Shown: positions 43,106 to 51,998 of the stretch, in pieces
Numbering within the stretch: position 1 is the first letter of the stretch
Layout: the number at the start of each line of letters is the position of its first letter
Assembly: GCF_036077095.1 (NCBI RefSeq)
Contig: NZ_CP107960.1
Location: 1,550,001 to 1,614,000 of the forward strand
Source: Streptomyces sp. NBC_00376
GTDB lineage: Bacteria > Actinomycetota > Actinomycetes > Streptomycetales > Streptomycetaceae
Direction of reading: 5' to 3'
DNA: 64,000 nt
Translations under genes and position numbers: made by a program
The notes under the pieces: generated by a model
Databases searched by the model: none
Told to the model about the DNA's origin: nothing
The model's input: the letters and a program-made list of their open reading frames with translations, nothing else

Positions 43106-43945
43106 GCACACGCGGTGTTCGGGCCGGCCGGGTACGTCATCATGTGGACGATGGCGGCGACGGGCATGCGGCCGGCCGAGCTGTACGGCCTCACCCGGGA
43201 GTACTGCTACCCGACGTGGCCCGGGTCGGACCTGCGGGTCGATCCTGACGAGGCCGAACGCTACGCCGAGGACGTGGGGCGGTACGGCAAGGGCGAAGGG
43301 CTGATGCCTGCGATACGGGTGGAGCGCCGAGTCCAGTACGAAGGCGGCGGGTTGCAGTTCTTCCCACCGAAGTACGAGTCGCTCAGGACTCTTGTGGTGC
43401 CCCCGTTCCTCGCCGAGATGCTGGAGCGACTCCTCAAGGAGCATGACTCCCGATGGGTGTTCCCGTCGATCAGCGGGGGCAACTCGCGGTCGGCGAACTT
43501 CGACCACAAGTACTGGCGCCCGATCGCTGACGGGGCGAAGGCGGAGGAGGGGCCGCGCTGGCCCGGTGAGCGTCTGGCCCTGCCGGGAGTTCCTGCGTTC
43601 ACGGGGAAGCGTCTGTACCTGATCCGGCATGGGGCGAAATCCTGGCTCGACGAGGACGGGCACAGCCGGTTCGCGGTCGAGTCCCGAATGGGTCACGAAG
43701 TTCCGGGCGTTGAGGGCGTGTACTCAAGCGTGACGGTTCCGATGGAGCGTGCCATCATGAAAACGCTGCAGGAGCGGTGGGAGTCGGTGCCCGGCCGCAT
43801 GGGAGACGCAGACACGCGGCCTGTCGTTCGAGTGCTGAATCCGAAGCGGGCGCCCGCTCGCGCGCCTCCGCGCGCGCCGCTTACCACCGCCCCGGCACGG
43901 TTCCGGCGGAAAAAGGGGTGGAGGCGAGGCGATCCGGGCTGGTAG
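43106..43945 (+). pseudogene. Tyrosine recombinase (integrase), C-terminal catalytic domain only
   Basis: The recognisable protein begins at VFGPAGYVIMWTMAATGMRPAELYGL (first catalytic Arg in GMRPAE). It continues with LIRHGAKSWLDEDGHSRFAVESRMGHEVPGVEGVYSSVT, which carries the second Arg/His boxes and the nucleophilic Tyr, and ends in a basic Pro/Arg-rich tail. Everything before it (the arm-binding and core-binding domains, normally about 200 residues) is missing; in its place lies the minus-strand gene 42764-42991. The enzyme cannot bind its sites normally, so the island is probably fixed. Confidence 0.75.
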
Positions 43946-43983
43946 CTTCGCGATCATGTCCAGCCCCGAGTCCGACAGAGGCT

Positions 43984-44005
43984 AGCCACCGGTCCGCCGG
44001 TGGCT
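43984..44005. terminator. Hairpin after integrase remnant
   Basis: A 9-bp perfect stem AGCCACCGG/CCGGTGGCT with a TCCG loop, 39 bp after the integrase stop. Confidence 0.65.
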
Positions 44006-44173
44006 GATCCGCCGTCGAATCGCTCCCGTGACGCCGAGTACCGGCCCGGGGCGATTCCCACCGGCCGCCGCCGCAGGACCCCCGCTGTGTGGGCTGCGCT
44101 CCTCCCTCCGCGCTCGTGAACCGCTCCCGGTGCACCGCGCGCGGATCCTCCGGCTCCGGCGCCTGCCGCGTAG

Positions 44174-44255
44174 CCGGTCACGTCCCTGAGCACCTCGGAC
44201 GTTCTTCCGCGCCGCCGGTCACGTCCCTGAGTACCCCGGACGTTCTTCCGCGTCG
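44174..44255. repeat. Tandem 41-bp repeat (2 copies) upstream of MFS exporter gene
   Basis: Units 44174-44214 and 44215-44255 begin CCGGTCACGTCCCTGAG and differ at few positions. Each holds an inverted repeat ACGTCC-N11-GGACGT. Placed 77-158 bp before the MFS start, they look like duplicated regulator sites. The remaining 43946-44331 interval has no gene I can support. Confidence 0.65.
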
Positions 44256-44331
44256 CCGCCTGTCATGACGGGCGGGTGCGGGCCCACACCCCTTGCCTGG
44301 TCCATCCGTCAGTCGTCCATGGGGTTCCTTC

Positions 44332-45486
44332 ATGCCATTCGCCGTCTACGCGCTCGGGCTCGCCGTCTTCGCCCAGGGCACATCCGAATTCATGCTGTCC
44401 GGGCTGGTCTCGGACATCGCCGCCGACCTGCACGTCTCCATTCCCGCCGCAGGGCTGCTGACCTCGGCCTTCGCAATCGGGATGATCGTCGGGGCGCCGC
44501 TGATGGCGCTCTTCAGCCGGAACTGGCCCCGCCGCCGCGCCCTGGTGTTCTTCCTCTGCGTCTTCAGCGCCGTCCATGTCGTCGGCGCGCTCACGCCCGG
44601 TTACGGGCTGCTCCTCGCGACGCGGGTCGTCGGGGCGCTGGCCAATGCGGGCTTCTGGGCGGTGGCCCTGGTGACCGCGGTCTCCATGGTCGGGCCCGAG
44701 GCCCGCGCCCGCGCCACCTCGGTGGTGGTCGGGGGCGTCACCATCGCCTGTGTCGCCGGGGTGCCCGCCGGTGCGGCGCTGGGCGGGCACTGGGGGTGGC
44801 GATCGGCGTTCTGGGCCGTGGCCCTGGTCTCCGTACCGGCCGTCCTCGTGATCGCCAGGACCGTTCCGGCGGGGCGTCCCGAGTCCGCCCCCGCCCCTGC
44901 GAGCGTCGAGCTGCGGACCCTGACCGGTCCGCGGCTGCTGCTGACCCTGCTGACCAGCGCCCTGGTGCAGGGGGCGACGTTCTGCGCGTTCTCCTACGTC
45001 GAGCCGCTCGCCACCCGTGTCACCGGGCTCACCGCGGCCTGGGTGCCCGGTCTGCTGGCGCTGTTCGGGCTGGGCTCTTTCATCGGCGTCACGGCCGCCG
45101 GCCGGCTCGTCGATCTGCGGCCGGTCGCCTTCACCGCGGCCGGTCTGGTGGCACTGGCGGTCGGCTGGACCGGGTTCGCGCTGATGGCGGGCAGCCCGTT
45201 CGCGACGGTGGCGCTCGTCCTCGTCCAGGGGATGCTGGCGTTCGGTACCGGTACCGCGCTGATCTCGTGGGTGTTCCGGCTGGCGGCCGACGCACCGACG
45301 CTGTCCGGCTCGTTCGCCACGGCCGCGTTCAATGTGGGTGGCGCGCTCGGCCCCTGGCTGGGCGGGCTGGCGATCGGCGCGGGGTTCGGCTTCCGGTCTC
45401 CGTTGTGGGTGAGCGCCCTGCTGATGGTCCTGGCGCTGGGCACCGCCGGGGCGTCACTGGGCATGCGCCGCACCGCCGCCGCCTGA
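44332..45486 (+). CDS. MFS exporter, DHA1/Cmx-CmrA (chloramphenicol-type) family
   Basis: 384 residues from ATG 44332; the frame is open upstream, but homology supports this start. About 12 membrane segments. The opening MPFAVYALGLAVFAQGTSEFMLSGL, AAGLLTSAFAIGMIVGAPLMALFSRNWPRR (motif A position) and RVVGALANAGFWAVAL are characteristic of the Cmx/CmlR-type drug exporters of actinomycetes. It probably extrudes a phenicol or related compound with proton exchange; specificity is not shown. A terminator follows at 45505. Confidence 0.85.
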   Translation: MPFAVYALGLAVFAQGTSEFMLSGLVSDIAADLHVSIPAAGLLTSAFAIGMIVGAPLMALFSRNWPRRRALVFFLCVFSAVHVVGALTPGYGLLLATRVVGALANAGFWAVALVTAVSMVGPEARARATSVVVGGVTIACVAGVPAGAALGGHWGWRSAFWAVALVSVPAVLVIARTVPAGRPESAPAPASVELRTLTGPRLLLTLLTSALVQGATFCAFSYVEPLATRVTGLTAAWVPGLLALFGLGSFIGVTAAGRLVDLRPVAFTAAGLVALAVGWTGFALMAGSPFATVALVLVQGMLAFGTGTALISWVFRLAADAPTLSGSFATAAFNVGGALGPWLGGLAIGAGFGFRSPLWVSALLMVLALGTAGASLGMRRTAAA

Positions 45487-45504
45487 CCGGCGGCGATGGA
45501 TGGA

Positions 45505-45532
45505 GCCCCGCCCGGCGCTGAACGGGCGGGGC
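45505..45532. terminator. Hairpin terminator between MFS gene and xthA
   Basis: A 10-bp perfect stem GCCCCGCCCG/CGGGCGGGGC with an 8-nt loop, 19 bp after the MFS stop and before the convergent xthA gene. Confidence 0.75.
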
Positions 45533-45610
45533 CGTCCTGTTCACAGCAAGCAGCCAGCAAGCGGAATAAGGACAGGAACCACGCTAACGGCCACCACTGA
45601 CAACGGATCC

Positions 45611-46390
45611 TCAGATACTGAGGTCCACGACCACCGGGGCGTGGTCGGACGCACCCTTGCCCTTGCGCTCCTCGCGGTCCACATAGCTGTCCTCGACCGC
45701 CGCGACGAAGGGCGCGTTGCCGTAGACCAGGTCGATCCGCATGCCCTTGTTCTTCGGGAAGCGCAGCTCCCGGTAGTCCCAGAAGGTGTACGGGCGGTCG
45801 TACTTGAGCGGGCGCGGCATGACGTCCGACAGCCCCTCCTCACGCAGCGCGGCGAGGGCGGCGCGCTCGGCGGGGGTGACATGCGTGGCGCCCTCGAACA
45901 GGGCCGGGTCCCAGACGTCCTCGTCGGTCGGGGCCACGTTGAAGTCGCCCAGCACCGCGAACGGCTGCGAGCCCGCGGCGTCCGCGGCGACTGCCTTCTG
46001 CAGGGCCTCGAACCAGCGCAGCTTGTACGCGTAGTGCGCGTGCTCGACCTCGCGGCCGTTGGGCACGTAGACCGACCAGACCCGGACCGGGCCGCAGGTC
46101 GCGGAGATCGCCCGCGGCTCCTGCGCCCCCTCGTATTCCGGGCCGTCCGGCAGTCCCGTGACGACGTCGGACAGCCCGACGCGGGAGACCAGCGCCACGC
46201 CGTTCCACCTCCCGGTGGCGTTGACCGCGGACTCGTAGCCGAGCTCGCGGAGCGCGTCCGCCGGGAACTGCTCGGCGGCGCACTTGGTCTCCTGGATGCA
46301 CAGCACATCCGTGCCGGTGCTCTCCAGCCAGGCCAGCAGCCTCGGGAGCCGGGCGGTGATCGAATTGACGTTCCAGGTGGCGATGCGCAT
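45611..46390 (-). CDS. xthA: Exodeoxyribonuclease III
   Basis: 259 residues from ATG 46390. The EEP-family motifs are complete: RIATWNVNSITARLPRLLAWL, CIQETKCAAEQFP (metal-binding Glu), WSVYVPNGREV, VLGDFNVAPTDEDVWDP, RIDLVYGN and SDHAPVVVDL. It removes 3' blocks and cuts at abasic sites in base-excision repair. It is the last gene of a minus-strand series after pcaDC and the MBL-fold gene (48 bp gap). Confidence 0.95.
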   Translation of the reverse strand: MRIATWNVNSITARLPRLLAWLESTGTDVLCIQETKCAAEQFPADALRELGYESAVNATGRWNGVALVSRVGLSDVVTGLPDGPEYEGAQEPRAISATCGPVRVWSVYVPNGREVEHAHYAYKLRWFEALQKAVAADAAGSQPFAVLGDFNVAPTDEDVWDPALFEGATHVTPAERAALAALREEGLSDVMPRPLKYDRPYTFWDYRELRFPKNKGMRIDLVYGNAPFVAAVEDSYVDREERKGKGASDHAPVVVDLSI

Positions 46391-46438
46391 GTACGTAAAC
46401 CTAGCTGCTGGCACTGACAGCCGCCGGACCGGCGCCGG

Positions 46439-47095
46439 TCACAGTCCGGTCGATTCCCCCGGGGCCAGCCGGCCGTGGTCCGCGCCGCCGAGGCTGCCGA
46501 TCTGGTTGTCGTAGACCGGGCGGGCGAGATCGGCGAGCAGCGCGTCGTGGATGTCGATGGCGCGGCGCGGCTTGACCTCGCGTACGTAGTCGATGACCTC
46601 GGAGATCTTGTTCCAGGGTGCCATCACCGGGAGCATCAGGGTGTCGACCGGCCGGTCGGGGACGGTGAGCGCGTCGCCCGGGTGGAAGAGTGAACCGTCC
46701 ACCAGGAAGCCGATGTTGGTGATTCTCGGGATGTCCGGGTGGATCACCGCGTGCAGTTCGCCGTGCACCTGTACGTCGAAGCCCGCCGCGGTGAAGGTGT
46801 CGCCGTGGCCGACGGTGTGGACGCGGCCGGGGAAGGCGGCCGTCAGCCGGTCGGCGACGCTGCGCAGGGTCCAGATCTCGGCGGCCGGGTTGGCCTCCAT
46901 ACCGGCGCGCAGCCGTCCCTCGTCGAAGTGGTCGAAGTGCTCGTGCGTCACCAGCATCGCGTCGGCGCCCACGGCCGCGTCCTCCTCCGAGAGGCCGCCC
47001 GGGTCGATGACGAGCGTCCGCCCGTCCTTCTCCAGCCGGATGCAGGAGTGCGTCTTCTTGGTCAGTGTCAGGTGCATGGGATTCACGGCGTTCAT
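46439..47095 (-). CDS. MBL-fold metallo-hydrolase
   Basis: 218 residues from ATG 47095, chosen for AGGA 8 bp upstream (ATG 47104 and 47077 possible). LTLTKKTHSCIRLEKDGRTLVIDPGG, the metal motif VTHEHFDHFDEG, a later conserved HPD and FHPGDALTVPDRPVDTLMLPV place it in the UlaG/RomA-like branch. Hydrolase with two metals; substrate unknown. It starts 14 bp after the pcaDC stop. Confidence 0.88.
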   Translation of the reverse strand: MNAVNPMHLTLTKKTHSCIRLEKDGRTLVIDPGGLSEEDAAVGADAMLVTHEHFDHFDEGRLRAGMEANPAAEIWTLRSVADRLTAAFPGRVHTVGHGDTFTAAGFDVQVHGELHAVIHPDIPRITNIGFLVDGSLFHPGDALTVPDRPVDTLMLPVMAPWNKISEVIDYVREVKPRRAIDIHDALLADLARPVYDNQIGSLGGADHGRLAPGESTGL

Positions 47096-47108
47096 GTGCC
47101 CCATCCTG

Positions 47109-48386
47109 CTACGGGCGGAGCCGCGTTTCTTCCTGAATCACGGTCTGCGCGACTGTGAAAGCGGCGCCCGCGGCGGGCACCCCGCAGTACACGGCGGTCT
47201 GCATCAGCACCTCCTTGATCTCGGCCGGGGTGAGGCCGTTGCGCAGGGCGGCCCGGACGTGCGCGGCCAGGCTCTCCAGACGGCCGGAGGCGACCAGCGC
47301 GGTGAGCGTGACACAGCTGCGGGTCCGGCGGTCCAGCCCCTCCCGGGTCCACACCTCACCCCACGCGTAGCGGGTGACCAGCTCCTGGAAGTCCTCGGTG
47401 AAGTCGTCGGAGGCGGCCATGGCCTGGTCCACGTGGGCGTCGCCCAGCACTTCGCGGCGCATCTTCATGCCGCGCTCGTGCGGGTCGGCGCGTCCTGTGG
47501 TCCCGGGGTCGGGCTGCGGCGTGGCGGCGGTGATCTCCGCGACGGGCAGCACGGGCGCGGAGAGCTGCGGGATGACGGACGGGGCGGGGATGGCGGCGAG
47601 GGTGTCCTGCCAGGCCGAGGAGAAGTGGGTGAGCAGCAGATCGGTGACGGCTCCGGGCTGCTCGACCGGGGCGAGATGGGAGGCGCCGGGTACGAGGGCG
47701 AGCCGGGCGTCCGGTATGCCGGCGACCAGGATGCGGGCGTCGCCCGGTCCGGTGACCCGGTCCTCGGCGCCGACGAGGACGAGGGTCGGGACGCCGATGC
47801 GGCCGAGTTCGCCGCGCACGTCGAAGGCGGCGAGGGCCTCGCAGGCGGCGATGTAGCAGCCGGGGTCGGTGGTGCGGACCATCTGGACGGCCCAGTCGAC
47901 GATGGCCGACTGGGCGGCGACGAACCCGGGGGTGAACCAGCGCTCGGGCGCGGTGCGGGCCATCGGCTCCAGACCGTTGGTGCGCACGACCACCCCGCGC
48001 TGGCGGAATTCGTCGGCGCTGCCGAACCGGGGCGAGGCAGCGACCAGGGCCAGCGAGGCGACCCGCTGCGGGTGGCGCAGCGCGAGGTCGGCGCCGATCG
48101 CACCGCCGATGGAGCAGCCCGCGTACCCGAAGCGCTGGACACCGAGGCCGTCGAGGGTGGCGAGCAGCCGGTCGGAGAGGTCGGCGATGGCGGTGGCGGG
48201 GTGGGCGGGCGCGCCGCCGTGGCCCGGGAGGTCGTAGCGGAAGACCCGCCAGTGCTGGGTGAGCTCCGGTATCTGCCGGTCCCACATGTGCCACGAGGTG
48301 CCGAGGGAGGGGCCCAGGACCAGGATCGGCGCGTCGTCCGGCCCGTCAAAGCGGTATTGCAGGGTTTCAGTCGTTGTCTCACTCAC
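47109..48386 (-). CDS. pcaDC: Bifunctional 3-oxoadipate enol-lactonase / 4-carboxymuconolactone decarboxylase
   Basis: 425 residues from GTG 48386. The N-terminal alpha/beta-hydrolase (about 1-260) shows VLGPSLGTSWHMW, RYDLPGHGG, the nucleophile elbow GCSIGG and GASHLAPVEQP (catalytic His). The C-terminal CMD domain (about 300-425) reads MKMRREVLGDAHVDQA, YAWGEVWTREGLDRRTRSCVTLTALVA and LTPAEIKEVLMQTAVYCGVPAAG. This fusion performs two consecutive steps of the protocatechuate branch of the beta-ketoadipate pathway. Other pca genes are not in the neighbourhood, so it is separated from the usual operon. Confidence 0.93.
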   Translation of the reverse strand: MSETTTETLQYRFDGPDDAPILVLGPSLGTSWHMWDRQIPELTQHWRVFRYDLPGHGGAPAHPATAIADLSDRLLATLDGLGVQRFGYAGCSIGGAIGADLALRHPQRVASLALVAASPRFGSADEFRQRGVVVRTNGLEPMARTAPERWFTPGFVAAQSAIVDWAVQMVRTTDPGCYIAACEALAAFDVRGELGRIGVPTLVLVGAEDRVTGPGDARILVAGIPDARLALVPGASHLAPVEQPGAVTDLLLTHFSSAWQDTLAAIPAPSVIPQLSAPVLPVAEITAATPQPDPGTTGRADPHERGMKMRREVLGDAHVDQAMAASDDFTEDFQELVTRYAWGEVWTREGLDRRTRSCVTLTALVASGRLESLAAHVRAALRNGLTPAEIKEVLMQTAVYCGVPAAGAAFTVAQTVIQEETRLRP

Positions 48387-49081
48387 CCACTCACGCTCCC
48401 ATAGCGCACGAGATCTCACGTCGCCGGGGGAACCTTGCGGTCTTTGTCCCTGCAACTCGGCGACCGGCCCGGACGCCGCCTGGCGGGTGGAGCCGAGCGG
48501 GGCCGGTCCGGCGCCGGCTGAGCAGGATCGGGGAGCTTCGGCGGAAACGAGACCGAGGACGATGTGGCCGTCCTCCGCCGGACAGGCCACGGCCTCACAG
48601 ACGCTTGCGCTGCCGGCCGGACCGGATTCATCGAGCGCTGCCTCGAAATGATCTGGCGAATCCCGTTGCACGAACAAACCACCCGATTACCGAAAGCGCG
48701 GTGAAGTCCCGCACGCAAGCGAGACGCCCCGAGGGAACGGGAAGCGTTGCGGACGTCTCGCAGGCGCTGGGGATTCTCCGGACGAAGGGCCGCACACCGG
48801 CCGCTTCGGCGCGGACGCTCTCCGAGATCGGCCGGATCTCGGAGAGCGTCCACATCACAGCAAAAATGAAACATGAGTGCGAATTTAGCTCACAGTTTCG
48901 ATTCTTTGCCCGCGACAAGATCAGTGGACCCCGCATGGAGATTCAGCGGCGGGCGAGTTCACCATTCCTCCATGATCTTGCCCGAAGCCCTTCTAAGATC
49001 CGTGTAAAGGCGGTTCTCCGCATCTCTATGTATTCCCTCACTGGCAGGGCCTCAGGTCCTTCTGAACACTGAGAGCAGGAG
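48387..49081. other. Gene-free interval with a 39-bp perfect hairpin
   Basis: I see no supported gene in these 695 bp. At 48813-48829/48835-48851 a 17-bp perfect inverted repeat (GGACGCTCTCCGAGATC) with a 5-nt loop forms a very stable hairpin. AT-richer sequence follows (48855-49075), including CAAAAATGAAAC, and probably contains the promoter of the surface-protein gene. The hairpin may be an insulator terminator or a leader element. Confidence 0.6.
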
Positions 49082-51865
49082 ATGAAATCAACGAATGAAG
49101 AAGTGAAGGGAGCCGCGCCCGGGACGCGTCGGCGGAGGCCGGGCATGCCCGGTCGCCGTACCGTCGGCTCCCTGGCCGCGGTCGCCCTCGGAATCGGCAG
49201 TGGCTCGTTAGCCGCGGCGCCCGTGGCGCACTCGCAGGCTGGGGACGGGGCGGTGACGGTCCGGGTGATCCGGGCCGTGGACAACACCGGAGTGTGGACC
49301 CCCGCGCTGGAACCGGGCATCGCGGGCGTCAGGGTGACCCTCACCGACGACGCCGGGGCCGGCATCGAGGGGGTCACGGCGGCCGACGGCACCGTGACGC
49401 TCACCCCGGCTGCGGACGGGCCCGGCGGCGGCAGGTACCGGGTGCAGGTGGTGAATCCGAAGCCGGGAGTGCTGTTCCCCGCCTTCGCCTCGCGCCAGGG
49501 ACTGGACGGTGCGCCCAACCGGTTGAGCAGCAACGAGGAGTTCGTCGACCTCTCCGACGGAAAGAACGTGGCGTACACCACCGGGCTGTGGAATCCGGGT
49601 GACTACTGCCAGAAGAACGCACCGCTGGTGACGACCTGTCAGCCCGCCACGCGCGAGGGCGGGACCCAGCGCACGCTGGTCTCCTTCCCGTACGACGCGC
49701 GCGGCCAGGACGGCGTCGACGTCAACGTCACCGACATCGCCACCGACGCCGAGACCGGCACGCTGTTCGGCATCGCGTGGAACAAGGCCGACAAGCGGGT
49801 GTTCTCCTCGGCGCTCGCCAAGCGCACCACGGACTACGGTCCGGGCGGCGCCGGTGGCATCTACGTGACCGACCGCGCGCAGAAGGCGACCACCCTGTTC
49901 ACCGTCGTCCCGGACGCGGGGACGACAGCGCACGGCCAGGGCACCGACGACGCCTTCCTCACCGCACCCGGCAAGGAGAGCCTGGGCGGCATCAAGATCA
50001 CCGATGACGGCAAGGACCTGTTCGTCGTCAACCTCAACAACCGCAAGCTCTACCGCTACGACGCCACGGTGGCGACCGCGGCGGCGCCCGAGGCCGTCGC
50101 CGCCATCCCGGACCCGGGCTGTCCGGCGGCGGAGGACTGGCGCCCGTTCGGCCTCGGCCTGCATGACGGCGTCGGCTACGTCGGCGGGGTGTGCTCCGGC
50201 GAGTCCACCGGGAAGCTGTCGGACCTGCGCGCCGTGGTCATGCCCTTCGACCTCGGCACCGGGGCGTTCCGCAAGCCGGTGCTGGACCAGCCGCTGGACT
50301 ACCCGCGCCAGTCCACGGTCGGCAGCGGCCCGTGCGACGGCGCGGGCTGGTACCCGTGGACGAGTACCTACCCGGACTCCCAGAACGGCCGTCCGTGTGG
50401 CAGCTCCACCATCGCCAACCCCGAACCGGAGTTGGGCGAGATCGACTTCGAGTCCGACGGCTCGATGCTGCTGGCCTTCCGCGACCGCTTCGGCGACCGC
50501 GCGCCGGCCGGTCCCACGCCGGGTTCCGTCGCAGTCGTCATGTCGGGCGGTGACCTGAACAAGGCCTGCCAGGCGGACGGCACGTATGTGATGGACACCA
50601 ACAACGGCTGCGGGCTCTCCCCCCGGGGCACCCGTTTCTTCGACACCAGCTGGGGTGGTCACCGCAACACGGCGTTCGCCGGCATGGCGCTCTCCAAGGT
50701 CGAGAACACCATCGCGGTCTCCGCCTTCGACCCCAACCACACCGCTCTCGGGTACGGCACGTCGTTCCTCCAGCGCGACGGCACGCAGGACCCGAAGTTC
50801 GGCCTGCGCCTCAACCCGCCGGGTGCTGTGGCCCCGTTCGGCAAGGGCGCCTCGATGGGCGACCTGGAGGTGCTCTGCGACCAGGCCCCGCTCCAGATCG
50901 GCAACCGGGTCTGGTACGACCCCGAGCGCAAGGGCATCCAGAACCCGGGCCAGCGCCCGGTCGTGGGCGCGACCGTCAACCTGTACGACGAGTCGGGCAA
51001 GCTCGTGGGGACGACCGTGACGACGGCGCGTGGCGAGTACTACTTCGACGACTCCAATGTCACCGGTGGTCTCCAGCCGAGGACCAAGTACACCATCCGC
51101 CTCGACAAACCGGCCGACTACGCCGAGGGCGGTCCGCTCCACCAGTGGGTGCCCACGGAAGCGGATGTCGGCGACAACCACTTCGTCGACTCCAAGGGCA
51201 TCGTCCCGCGTGACGCGCGCTTCCCGGAGCGCGCGCTGACCACCGGCGGGCCCGGCGAGAACGACCACACCTACGACTTCGGCTTCCGGCAACAGGAGGG
51301 CGAGCTGCGCCTGGTCAAGCACGACGAGCACGGCAGAGCGCTGGCCCACGCGAAGTTCCAGCTGTGGAAGGAGACGAACGGTTCCGACGAACTGCAGACC
51401 ACCGGGGAGGACCCGGACACGAAGGTCGGCAAGCCCTGCATCACCCGGACCAACGGCATCTGCCGCGGCAACGGCGTGCCGGGAACGTACTACTGGCAGG
51501 AGGTCAGCCCGCCCGCGGGTTACGCCGCACCGGACGAGCCCGTGTTCGGGCCGCTGGTGCTGACCTCCGACAACCTCGACGACGGGGTCTCGGTGACAGC
51601 GGTCAACCGACGGCTTCACACCCCCGAGCCGACACCGAAGCCGACGAAGCCGGGGTCGTGGCCGGGTAAACCTGACAAGCCGGATTGGCCGGAGGCTCCG
51701 GGCGCGGGCGCACCGGGCAAACCCGGCCACACCTCCCACTGGGGCCTGGCGTCCACGGGTATGAGCCAGGCGGTTCAGCTGGCTCTGGCCGGCTGCGCCG
51801 CGCTCACCGGCCTCGGTGCGGCACTGGTCGTACTGATGCGCAGGCGAAGGGCACAGCACCACTAG
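49082..51865 (+). CDS. Large secreted surface protein with SdrD-B/SpaA-type domains and LAXTG sorting signal
   Basis: 927 residues from ATG 49082, with a GGAG immediately before it (unusually close). A twin-arginine-rich/Sec signal ends near AAAPVAHSQA. A carboxypeptidase-like beta module follows (residues 58-125), then a large propeller-like region (about 160-600; GIAWNKADKRVFSSALAKRTTDYGP, GGIKITDDGKDLFVVNLNNRKLYRYD). An SdrD-B module is next (QIGNRVWYDPERKGIQNPGQRPVVGATVNLYD), then a SpaA-like collagen-binding module (GELRLVKHDEHGRALAHAKFQLWK). A Pro/Lys/Gly linker leads to LASTG, a hydrophobic helix and RRRR. A class E sortase should link it to the wall. Codon 43 is TTA (49208-49210), suggesting bldA control. 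Confidence 0.88.
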   Translation: MKSTNEEVKGAAPGTRRRRPGMPGRRTVGSLAAVALGIGSGSLAAAPVAHSQAGDGAVTVRVIRAVDNTGVWTPALEPGIAGVRVTLTDDAGAGIEGVTAADGTVTLTPAADGPGGGRYRVQVVNPKPGVLFPAFASRQGLDGAPNRLSSNEEFVDLSDGKNVAYTTGLWNPGDYCQKNAPLVTTCQPATREGGTQRTLVSFPYDARGQDGVDVNVTDIATDAETGTLFGIAWNKADKRVFSSALAKRTTDYGPGGAGGIYVTDRAQKATTLFTVVPDAGTTAHGQGTDDAFLTAPGKESLGGIKITDDGKDLFVVNLNNRKLYRYDATVATAAAPEAVAAIPDPGCPAAEDWRPFGLGLHDGVGYVGGVCSGESTGKLSDLRAVVMPFDLGTGAFRKPVLDQPLDYPRQSTVGSGPCDGAGWYPWTSTYPDSQNGRPCGSSTIANPEPELGEIDFESDGSMLLAFRDRFGDRAPAGPTPGSVAVVMSGGDLNKACQADGTYVMDTNNGCGLSPRGTRFFDTSWGGHRNTAFAGMALSKVENTIAVSAFDPNHTALGYGTSFLQRDGTQDPKFGLRLNPPGAVAPFGKGASMGDLEVLCDQAPLQIGNRVWYDPERKGIQNPGQRPVVGATVNLYDESGKLVGTTVTTARGEYYFDDSNVTGGLQPRTKYTIRLDKPADYAEGGPLHQWVPTEADVGDNHFVDSKGIVPRDARFPERALTTGGPGENDHTYDFGFRQQEGELRLVKHDEHGRALAHAKFQLWKETNGSDELQTTGEDPDTKVGKPCITRTNGICRGNGVPGTYYWQEVSPPAGYAAPDEPVFGPLVLTSDNLDDGVSVTAVNRRLHTPEPTPKPTKPGSWPGKPDKPDWPEAPGAGAPGKPGHTSHWGLASTGMSQAVQLALAGCAALTGLGAALVVLMRRRRAQHH

Positions 51866-51998
51866 CCCTGGATCGGGGCGACCGGCACCGGTAGCCGTCC
51901 GGGCCGGCTCGGGCGGGTTCGCGGACCAGAGGTTCGCGGACCCGCCCTCCCGCATGACCGACCTCCGTTGTGACCGACCGATGAGAGAAGGCGACCGC

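Noticed and set aside
44265..44331. Attenuator leader peptide before the chloramphenicol-type exporter
   Set aside because: Short frames exist, but none has a clear ribosome-binding site or a pair of alternative hairpins covering the exporter start.
48628..48936. 102-codon minus-strand ORF in the gap before the surface protein
   Set aside because: It spans the 39-bp hairpin, has no ribosome-binding site and mixed codon use.
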